A stretch of DNA of 64,000 bases from Flammula alnicola (taxonomy: Eukaryota; Basidiomycota; Agaricomycetes; Agaricales; Strophariaceae): contig JADNRV010000258.1 in the NCBI GenBank assembly GCA_015499995.1, positions 1 to 64,000 on the forward strand, in the 5' to 3' direction. The notes under the pieces are model-generated. The model had not been told where the DNA came from. It saw only the letters and a program-made list of their open reading frames with translations, and searched no databases. Below are positions 12,669-22,285 of this stretch, piece after piece; within the stretch, counting starts at the first letter, position 1; each line of letters opens with the position of its first letter. A program made the translations under genes and the position numbers.

Positions 12669-13725
12669 CTCAGTAAAAAGCAAAGTCGGACGATAGTCAG
12701 ATAAAGTCGAGAAATAGTCAACCAAATGGAAGTGTTTGACTAAAAGGCGTTTTCGTAACGAGTTGTCGACTACGAAGTCATTCAAAAAGTCGCATCTAAG
12801 TCATACACTAGTCAGGCATCAGTCCAACCTTAGTCAAACCTTGACAGATATTTGGTTACCCACGAAAATAGTCATAGAAAAGTCGGACCAGCTTTAGAAT
12901 TCCTCAAGCCAAACATTTAGAAGCACAGGAAACCAAAATATATTATGCCAGACACTACATAAGTACTAATACGACGCTGGGAGTCTTACCATAGCCTTAA
13001 AACCCAGACCTGCACCCTTCCCACCAGTAAATAATGCTCCTGCATGGTGTGCATCTGTAAGAAAAGAGGAGGAAGTCGAGTAAGTCCCCAACGTGCCAGT
13101 GAACAAACATGCACTCACCCGGTTTTCCAGAGACAGCGCTGTAAATAACGGAACTTGAACTTGAACCCTGAAGCTGAAGGATGGATGAGCGGGTGTTATA
13201 GAAGAAAAGGAGGGGTACATACCTGCCTTCATTTCAAGGGCCCTCCGAACATTTGGCGCAGCGCTGAGTAACTGAATGGCGCATATCCGGGGCGGCACTG
13301 CAAAGAAAGAGGGTTCATAGAACAGAAGAAGGTAACCAAGGAAGAAAACATACCATATAGCAGAGCAGCCACGCCAGGATTTCGTGCAGAGTAGTTGAGA
13401 CGACGATGAGGGCAAGTTCAAATTGTAATTTCAGCGAAGTCGGGAATTTGAACATGGCATTCACGTGATAGAAGGACTTTCCCACCGACTTAGTTGAGTG
13501 AACGGAGCAAATCAAAAAGTGTTCAAGTCAAGCCCGAGTCCACTCATTTGTTTCAAGTCCTTGATTCTATGACTAGAGTATGGCTGACATACGACCATGA
13601 TACGACTGTGTTTGTGATGCCAAGACTGAGTTGACGTGAATTTTGTTATTGCATGACTTATGACTGACTTTTGTCCACTTTTGTCTGAATTTGGCTGACT
13701 TTGCCCGACTTTGCTTTTTACTGAG
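12669..13725. mobile_element. Transposon-like element copy B, inverted right arm
   Basis: This is the reverse complement of copy A, also 1057 bp. In every stretch compared by eye the two match exactly, including the encoded 66- and 151-codon frames. A 50-bp spacer (12619-12668) lies between the arms. The outer heptamer GGTCACC is present at its right end and absent at its left end. Confidence 0.75.
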
Positions 13726-13739
13726 GGTCACCGGTCACC

Positions 13740-14828
13740 CTCAGTAAAAAGCAAAGTCGCGCAAAGTCGGACAAAGTCATCAATATTCATAGGAAAGTCA
13801 GCCAGAGTCAGCTAAAAGTCATGCATTGACAGATCTCAGTCAACTTTGCCTTGGCATCGCAAACCTAGTCATTTAATAGTCGTACATAATCATACTCCAG
13901 TCAGAGAGTTTAGGACTAAGGACTTGCGAAACCTGTCCGTAGCTCACCCACTTTCACATCAAATTCGAACTTAGCGATATTTTCGTTTTGGCGCACTGTG
14001 AGAAAGTATTCATGTCACGTGAATCTGATGTTCAAATTCCAAACTCGTCTGAAATTACAACTTCAACTTGTCTTCTTCTCAACCACTTCGTCGCTCCATC
14101 TCTGCACAAAAGCCTGGCTGGAAGAATTGGTGGGTTCTTTCCTTTAGTTTCATTCTGCATGCCCAGTAAACCCCCTTTCATTGCAGGACTTGTGTGGATA
14201 CCCCAAACGCTCGACATCGAGCAGAATGTTTGGATCCATGGAGATTCGAGGGGGCCGGGTTTCGATTCTCGAACCAAGGTATGTCGTGTTCTCTCCTTTT
14301 CTTTCCTAACCACCGCTGATCCACTTTGCACTCCTCATGTTTCCCTCTTGTGACCATTGCAGACAAAGCCGAGTGAGTCCAGTACCTCCCCGTGATTTGA
14401 ACCAACCCTCAATTTCATAGAACAGAACCAATGCAAGGATACAAGTTATGGGATGCAAAGGGGTCAACAGGTTCTTGGCTGGGTTTTGGGGTCATGATAG
14501 CGCTATATAGCTTCACCTTAGTACATGTGTAGCATCTGACATATAATATATTTGTTTTATGTGCTTTGTAAATGATTGGAATGACTAGATATGACTTTTG
14601 TATGACTATTTTCACAATGAATATGGCTGCATATTTGGGTCTGACTGATGTTTGACTATGTGTGACCTGTGTCCGACAATTTACTGACTAGAAACAACAT
14701 TGACCTGTTCCCGCAAGTCAAAAACGCGTTCCCCAAAGCAGATAATAGTCAGTGAAATGTAAGTTGTTCTATTTCCGACTATTTCGTGACCAATTCATGA
14801 CTCACTACTGACTTCATTTTTTACTGAG
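13740..14828. mobile_element. Diverged third copy C of the same element
   Basis: The 1089-bp unit is in the same orientation as copy A, with the same CTCAGTAAAAAGC and TTTTTTACTGAG ends flanked by GGTCACC on both sides. The interior aligns to copy A with clear divergence (for example GATGTTCAAATTCC and CTGAAATTACAA are shared). Intron-like blocks with GTATGT and TTGCAG recur at corresponding places. Copies B and C are separated only by GGTCACCGGTCACC-type sequence, so one inserted at the end of the other or both arose by end-to-end transposition. Confidence 0.65.
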
Positions 14829-16360
14829 GGTCACCAGTCAGAGCTGGATGTAGAAGAACCGTGAATATGGTTAAGTACTATGTACGAATTTAAAAGCCAA
14901 GCCAGAGACCCGTTCCAGAATTTTATCGCCATGTAGGAATTCTGTGACCCAGGATCACATCATTTTCATTGATAGCGTATTGACAGAGTCGAATGAATAT
15001 TTTACACTGCAACGTGGTAAAATAATAAATGGAATCTGGATCCAACTTGATGATACAAGCAAAAGACAGTGAGAGTGTCCCCAATGCTCCGTTGCAGGGT
15101 GGTCAGGAGAAAATATCACTGAGACTAGCGCGGTCGCGTGCTTCGCACGCTCCCTTGCTGCCTTCTTGCCATGCATGTTCTTGTGTTATTTCAATGAAAG
15201 CAATGCATTTTTTTGTGTGTGACTACACAGCAGACAGAGATGGTAATAGAAAACATTCATTGCACGAGGACTATGTTGTGCCCGTTAAGTGATATCTGCA
15301 TTTGATACAGACATTTTGTGGTGGGTGTTAGTGGTAAGTCATTATTAGTAGAGTGAATCTGTCTCAGAAGGTGATACATTTTCATTTTCAGTAACCTTGG
15401 ACCATTTATTCACAACAAAAGAGAAATTCTTGTCTTGATTTACATTTGAAAGGGCTAGAATTATTTACAAACAGAAGAGGTATAGTAGCGGTACTGGACT
15501 CACTCTTTCTCGCTTTCGTCAGTGTGGGTATGTTTTAATTTAAATTTGCGGTGTGATTCTCGTCTTCAGAAAGGTTTTTGCTCTCAGTCTCGGTCGCCTT
15601 CGTTTTTCCGGTTGCAACAGAGGGATTTGTAAACAATATCTGAGTAAGTACACTGATCAGTTGTGGTGAAATGGTTAATACATATGACTTGCAATAAGTA
15701 TTACTGGACGTTACTGATTGTCGACCCATGTTGTCAAGCTCAATTGGCTGACTGTCAGCACGATGTCAGCACCTCATTTTGTGAATATAATCTACAGAAA
15801 ATAGCGGTCATCTCTTGAAATGATTTTCAGGCAATTTACATGTCGATAGGATGGACTGCGAATGCTTACTGATTTTCGTAGGCTGTTCGTTGATTCAGGC
15901 ATCGAAAAATCATGTAGAAAGGAAAAGTGAAATGCCTGGCAGCGCGTGACAATGAGGCCGATCCGGCAAGTGACTAAAAGGTGACGTGCCGTCTGCGTAA
16001 ACAGTTGGAGTACCCCCAACAAAGCAAGATAGGATCCTGGCACGACGACCGCACATTCGATAGCAGAAACACTGGCAATGGAAACTGTGAAAACCTTAAG
16101 TTCAGCCAATAGCCCAAAAAAACCGAAATCGGCACCGAAATCGCGACCGCGCTGGACTCTGCAACGCCTGGGAAACTTTCCGGCATCTAGCTTCTTTCAT
16201 TCTTAGGATGGGAATTCTATACCAGACGTTCGGTTTATGACATCACCGGGCCGTGACCCTGTTATCTATTCGGAATTGAATGAAGGGGGTGAGACAAGTT
16301 TTTTTTTCTTCTTTTGCTTTTGTACTTGACAAGCCCACCTGTAAACCTCCAGTTACCTCA
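14829..16360. other. Gene-poor stretch with a repeat-like hairpin
   Basis: No supported gene. A GC-rich segment at about 15121-15172 contains the hairpin GCGTGC-TTC-GCACGC and resembles termini of fungal repeats. A 70-codon minus-strand frame starting at 16186 with a hydrophobic core (VAISVPISVFLGYWL) lies divergent to the DUF202 gene. It could be a small membrane protein, but nothing confirms it. Confidence 0.35.
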
Positions 16361-17249
16361 ATGTCGAGTTTTATACAAAGATCTCTCTCTATGAAAAAGT
16401 CTTTCGCTGAAACCCAGGAATCGGTCAATACTACCAGGACCCCTGACCCGACCCCCAACGACTCGATATTGAACATACCTGGAAATCCTGCATCACCGAT
16501 TGGAAGTTTGGGTTCCTCTTTGGCTTCGAATGAACGACCTAAGCCGCGGCAATGCGCTCAGGCGACCTCCTGTTCAACTATAGAACCTCAGTCGCATTCA
16601 CGATCGAGATCCCTGTCACCTCCAGGGGGAAGAGCGGTCGATCCTTCCTCCAAAGAATCTCCTTCCAAACGAGAGAGGTCGAACACGAAAGAGTCGAAAC
16701 AATTGTCTCTCGAAAAAGCTGAATTATCGACCACACCCAAACGGCGTCGCACCAAATCGAAAATGCTGGGCCGACTCAAGCGTTTCAATCCTTCTCTGAC
16801 GCTCGAGAACTCAGGCAGCGTGGCACGAGACCACCTCGCCTCCGAACGTACCTTCCTAGCCTACGTGCGCACGAGTCTCGCACTCGCTAGCACGGGCGTT
16901 GCCATCGTTCAGCTATTCACCATTGCTGATCTAACGTCGCGAAACACGGGGGTGCCGCTCTCCAATGTGAATCGGAGAGTGCAGAGGTTTGCGAGGCCAT
17001 TGGGGATTATGTCGGTGCTGCTTGCGTTGATCGTGCTCATAATTGGTGTGTTGTCTTTGATAATCCGAGGTTGTGAAATCTTTGTTCACAAAGATAGAAG
17101 GCGTGTACAGGTATTTCCTCATCCAACAGACTTTGCCGCACCAAATGTTCCCTACGGCGAGGGTATCAATCGCTTTCACCACGTTCGTGCTAGGCGCGGT
17201 TGTGGTAGTCATATTTGCGGCGCTACTGAACGGGAGAGTGGGCGGTTGA
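16361..17249 (+). CDS. DUF202 (YidH-like) membrane protein
   Basis: A Ser/Arg-rich N-terminal region of about 150 residues precedes the DUF202 signature ARDHLASERTFLAYVRTSLA, a first TM segment continuing to AIVQLF. TM2 is PLGIMSVLLALIVLIIGV. A 61-nt intron at 17050-17110 then joins YFLIQQTLPHQMFP, and TM3 (SIAFTTFVLGAVVVVIF) leads to the stop at 17247-17249. Without this intron the frame runs on without family similarity, which supports the splice. DUF202 domains occur in vacuolar and plasma-membrane proteins of unknown activity; the related fold in VTC1 acts in polyphosphate synthesis. An upstream in-frame ATG at 16280 is possible, but the added residues look like 5' leader. Confidence 0.82.
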
Positions 17250-17700
17250 CGAGATTCAGGACAGATTTCTGCATTTATATACGGATTTGTGGTGGAATGT
17301 ACTAACAAGACCAGTCAGAGCATATGTCTCTCGTTCAATACTCGCAGGCCTCCGACATTGCATTAGAACAGGTCAAGCTCTTGAATACACGTCGGGGAGA
17401 GCGTCGCGTTGCTGTCCAGATTCGTGCGTGTTGCATTCGAGGCACGCTGGCACAAGCTATCCAATCTATTATCTAAGCGCGTAGGCCAGATCTCACCGCT
17501 ACGCGTTGTATCTATCGCTCGTCGTCCCGACCATCATGGTTCACTTGTGTCGGTCTTTTCGAGGTTTACTTTGATATAGTCACAAAGAAAGAAAATATTA
17601 GGTTATCACAAAGCATAGTAATCATCCGAAATGACTCGGTTCGAGCTGTTTGGCTATAATTTCGACATAGCTATTGTGGTATAGGTCGTTGAAACAATAA

Positions 17701-18554
17701 TTAACATGGCGGGGGATGAGCGATAATACTCGACGCCGTCTGGAACAGCTGGACTTCTGCCGCTCTTCTATTCACCAAACCCTGCAACACCACCCCTCCT
17801 GCGAAGACCCACTTGGGTAGCTCCTGCGCAGCGACGGTGTTCGGATCCTCACCGGCGTTCAGCCTCGCAATCAAAGTCGAGCTCCCAGCATTCCCGCACC
17901 CTTCATTAAAAGCCCACGAACTCAATGCGCCATACTGATTGTCGTTCAGCCTGATAGAACTATTGATGTCGCTGGTGATGCACGCCTCGAATGTCTTCAG
18001 GTCCGAATTGAGGAGGGTCGTAGCTTCAGCCTCGGTCAGAGGGAAGGAGAAGGGTACTTCGCCACAGTTGGTTGTCTGGCATAGGTGTCCATAACCGACG
18101 GTAGGCAGGCCAATGGGGTCAGGAGCAGGGCTGGGAACGAAGCCTTCGAATTGTTTGATGAGGCTTATAGTAGCGGCGTTCACTGCTGGAGGACCGCAAG
18201 TCGCAGACGGAAGGCAGCAGAGGAAGTTGCTTGGTCCAGGGCAGAGTCCTAAGCGATGCTATCATTACTTCTCACTCTCGTCAATTTAGGTCAAAGGGGG
18301 AACATACCACTCTGTGTCCTCCCACTGCTACAAGTGGTAGAGAAGCGACACGTCCCTCCACTGCCACAAGCCTTCGTGCAACATTGAACGTTGGTAGGAT
18401 CGTTGGGACAGAATCCCGCGTGAGATGTACCGCCCCCTGAAGAACAGGAACTAGTTGTGAGGCAAACCCCCGGAGTACTGCCTGCGGTGCACGCGTCGTT
18501 CACGGCTGCGTGGGCGAAGGAGGCTGCGAGGAGGGACAGAGCAATGAAAATCAT
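17701..18554 (-). CDS. Secreted GH24 lysozyme with Cys-rich cell-wall-binding-like module
   Basis: Two exons (18308-18554, 17701-18248) give 264 codons. A signal peptide (MIFIALSLLAASFAHA) precedes a Cys-rich module of about 65 residues with CPNDPTNVQCCTKACG and LCPGPSNFLCC repeats. This resembles the SH3-like cell-wall-binding domain known from fungal muramidases. The phage-type lysozyme (GH24) domain follows: IKQFEGF has the catalytic Glu and DPIGLPTVGYGH the Asp and Thr of the T4-lysozyme-type triad. ALSSWAFNEGCGNAGSSTL and KWVFAGGVVLQGLVNRRAAE match the helical lobe. It should hydrolyse bacterial peptidoglycan outside the cell. GH24 is mainly phage and bacterial, so the fungal gene is probably an old transfer. 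Confidence 0.9.
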
Positions 18555-19621
18555 GGTCAAAGTTGGAGGATTAGATCGACAAGAGGGGGCCTTATATATT
18601 CTCCAAATCCATGTATAATTTGCGACCGCCAACGTCCGGATGATAAGACGTTTCCCTAAGGCATGTGGAAATGTCATTAACCGGACAATGAAAAACGTGC
18701 TATGTGGTCGTCCACGCGGTTCTGGTAAATTCATGACCCCTTCAAATTAATCCATACAGTGTTGCCCTGCAGTTTCCGCGATTGAAACATTTGGTCTATT
18801 GCGACAAGACTGAAAGGAACTCGAAGGTGCAGAGCTAGAAGACATTGGCAGGGCGCTGCACGGCGCTGGAAAAGAGCTGAGCATGTCTGGAATCGGCATC
18901 ATACGATGGATCCAATTTTCAGCCAATGTAGGGAAAATCTTGCAGCCAAGAGACTCTGTGCGCATGGAGAATCAGATTCAGCAATCAGTTTGAAATAACC
19001 AACGTGGGAGTAGCGGTGACGATCTGTACCATGTGCAATATCTTGACTTGTATCGTATGTAACTCGAGTCCCGACTCCCTACGGACCTGATTCGCCATCC
19101 GAGACATACCAACAAGCCCCAGCTCGACATCGCTGAGTTGAAAACGGGTCAGTGAGGCTACAGAATAATTTGGGAAAGTGCGCGGTACCTCGCGATTATT
19201 TCAGTTCTTCAAGAACATGCCCAGTATTCAAGATTAAGTGTCTGAGGGAGAGTGGAGCAGTCAGATACAACCACGGTCGTCATGCAGGCTGATGCAGGTG
19301 CTCGAAAACACGTTGAAGGAGAGCCGTGCGGTATAGCGCCGCCGTCGCAAACAAGGTTTGTTTTGCAAAATATTCTGTATCGTGATATGTACACATGTAC
19401 AGCCACTGCATCCTTATCTAATCTAATCAGAACCTTCGGTACATCCCACTCATAACTGACGGAACTCCTTGAAGTTCCCATAGTTGCTTGAGAAGAACGA
19501 GAACGACACCAGCGTCGTTCTCTCTCAATTTCTCCTCTCTCTTTCTATAAGCAGATCCGTAGGAGTCGAAACGACACTGTCGCGATTGGACCCTCTACTA
19601 CTAAAGAGCAAGGACCCAACG
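18555..19621. other. Intergenic stretch, nothing recognised
   Basis: Short frames only; none shows a motif or spliced continuation. It probably holds the promoters of the divergent lysozyme and thiamine-diphosphate enzyme genes. Confidence 0.4.
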
Positions 19622-21932
19622 ATGTCGACACCTTCAACGTATAATACTTCCACGCTCTTTCTTCGTGCTCTATCTCGAGCAGGCATAACACATGCATTTG
19701 TAAACTGGGGATCGGACCACCCAGCGCTTCTGGAGGAGCTAGAGAGACAGCGCGTCGAGTCGGGGACTAAAGAAACCAATCCGAGTATCGTAACCTGCCC
19801 AAACGAGATGGTGGCTCTCAGTGCCGCACAAGGATTTGCTCAGGCGACAGGGAAGATCGCTGCTGTTATCGTTCATGTCGACGTTGGGACCCAGGTACGC
19901 ATATTCAACCCCTCTTATTGAACGAAACGACCAACTTTTAAGAATGAATTAGGCTCTTGCAGGCGCAGTTCACAACGTTGATCGTAGCAGGACGCCTGTT
20001 TTTATCTACGCAGGTGCTTCACCCTTCAGTGCCGAGGGCGAACATAAAGGAACGCGCAACGAGTGGATCATGTGGATACAAGGTACGTTCATCCTTTAGA
20101 ATGACTGTCTCAGGCTTGGTCCCATTGTTAATTGGTACAGATATACCTGATCAAACCGCCATTATACGCCAGTACATGCGCCACACCGCTCAAATTGGCA
20201 GCGCGAAGACAGTGGAGAAAAGTGTGAAACGGGCATTGCAAATGTGCTTGAGCGACTTCTTGCACTCTCTTTCTATTTTTTCTTGGTCCATACTAATGTC
20301 TTAATTCTATTCAACAGTGCTACGAGTGATCCGAAAGGACCCGTCTACCTCTGGGGACGCCGCGAAGTCATGGAAGAAGAGGTCGACCCTGCAGCCATCG
20401 CCTCAATCTCCGATATGACGGGCTGGACTTCCATCGAACCTGCAGCACTGTCTCCCGCTGGTACGTATATCGACCCTTTCCTACCAAGAAACCTCTCATA
20501 CTGTACCTTCCAGCGACAAAAAAAATCGCAACCGCCCTCATCCAAGCCTCTTCCCCGCTTATTATAACCTCCTACCTTGGCCAATCGAAATCGGCAGTGT
20601 CCGCCCTGCTCTCACTGGCCTCTATCCTCTCCCTCCCCGTGATCAGTGCCTGCCCATCTGCCGTGAACGTCCCATTCTCGCACCCGAGCTATGCAGGCGT
20701 CACCTTCCTTTCCCCTGGATCCCATTGGTCAGGACTGAGCAGAGCCGACGTGATTTTGGTGCTGGACTGCGACCTGCCCTGGATATCGGTGAACGACAAA
20801 CCGCGAGAGGGTGCGAGAGTGTTCGTCGTCGATGGAGGAGACCCGTTGAAGCTCAGCGTGGGCCATTGGCACGTGGACGCAGAACTGGTCTGTCGTGCAG
20901 ATGCAGAGGTCGCTTTGGGGCAGATTGAGAAAGAATTGCGAGGGATGGGCATCCGATCCGAAGGAGAGAAGTGGGACTTGACTAACGATGCTGAAGGGGT
21001 GGAAGCGAAAGTACAAGCGCGACGCGAGAGATTAGCACAGTCCCACTCGGCGCTTATTTCCAAGCTCGACGAGGCAGAGGGTGTCCTTCCCTTCTTCCTT
21101 CCAGCGGACAAAGGCACTTCGTCAAGCTCGTTCACGTTCACGGTACCCAACCTCATGGGTGTCCTCAGGCGGACTCTTAACGAGGCTACGCCCACCCTTA
21201 TTGCAAAGACCCTCATATTGAACGAGTCAATTAGCAACTACCCCGCAGTATGGATGCATCTCCGTCCCCAATTTCCTGGAAATATGGTCTCGAGCGGCGG
21301 TTCGTCCTTGGGATGGGCGTTGGGTGCGGCTGTCGGGGCATCTCTTGGCGGACGAACGTTCAACGGAGATCAAGGGGAAAATGCGTATGAGTTGATCGTG
21401 GTCATCGTAGGAGACGGATCATTCATGTTTGGAGTCCCGAGTTCTGCCTACTGGATGGCCAGACGATACGAAACGGTGAGAACTTTGACTTTTGCTGTCG
21501 CACAAACCTTCGAATTTACTTAACTCATCCCTTTCTCATCTCAAGCCTTTTTTAACCATCGTACTGAACAACGGAGGATGGAAAGTAAGTACATGAAAAT
21601 ATTCTCTACGGTCCTCACTAACCCTTAATCGATTGCAGTCCCCCAAGCTCTCCATGCTCGGTGTCCACCCAACAGGCCACGGTAGCTCTGTCTCCGGTGC
21701 GGAACTCTCCGTAGGATTTGGCCCCTCCTCGCCCGACTATGCCCAGATTGCCGTTGCGGCATCGTCCGGATGGGCATGGGGAGCGCGCGTCGGTGGTGTT
21801 GATGCTGCAATGAAGGGTAAGAGTGGCCTGGAATTGCAGGAAGAATTGCACAAGGTTATTGTTGAAGCCGTCAGGGTCGTTTTGGAAGAGAAGAGGTGTG
21901 CGGTGGTGGATTGTATCTTGGAGTCGATTTAG
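19622..21932 (+). CDS. Thiamine-diphosphate-dependent enzyme (acetolactate synthase/benzoylformate decarboxylase-like)
   Basis: Seven exons (19622-19894, 19953-20082, 20141-20243, 20318-20460, 20514-21475, 21546-21584, 21639-21932). The N-terminal PYR domain has ITHAFVNWGSDHP and CPNEMVALSAAQGFAQATGK, whose Glu activates the cofactor. VHNVDRSRTPVFIYAG follows. The middle domain spans about residues 190-330. The C-terminal PP domain holds the metal and cofactor motif, GDGSFMFGVPSS to IVLNN, with the asparagine pair about 30 residues on. These enzymes cleave or join C-C bonds next to a keto group; the substrate cannot be told. No targeting peptide is obvious. The ATG at 19622 is preferred over an upstream in-frame one at 19484 because the family homology starts there. 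Confidence 0.88.
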
Positions 21933-22285
21933 GCCAAGTGAAAGAATTCGGAAATATATGGAAGAACAAAGGGTATCATTTTGTATCATCAATGCTTATT
22001 GTGTATAGTCTAGGAGAACATGTAACTTGCAGCGGAACGAATTATCCTTTGGATACAATTCACTCGGCCCGGATTCAGTCATAAGAGTCAGAGAACCGGC
22101 CTCGGAAGTGCACCGCCCGCCGAAACACAGCACCGCAACTCACTCACTCCAGCAACACAGCACGACCGCCTCCATCGATTTCCCCATCCCTCACTATCTT
22201 TCTCTCAACGGCTCTCCTGCTTCTTGTATCCCACCACGATCGACCTTCATCAATTTTAATTCCTTCCCTTCTTCCCCCTCCCATA

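Noticed and set aside
11866..13421. 151-codon frames mirrored in the two element arms as a real protein gene
   Set aside because: The frames run through clear GT-AG intron-like segments and have no motif; they reflect the inverted duplication.
14250..14275. ggtttcgattctcgaacc as tRNA-like sequence
   Set aside because: It lies in the transposon-like copy C and no cloverleaf can be formed.
16280..16360. ATG at 16280 as start of the DUF202 gene
   Set aside because: The added residues include a T-rich leader and no conserved sequence; the ATG at 16361 is more plausible.
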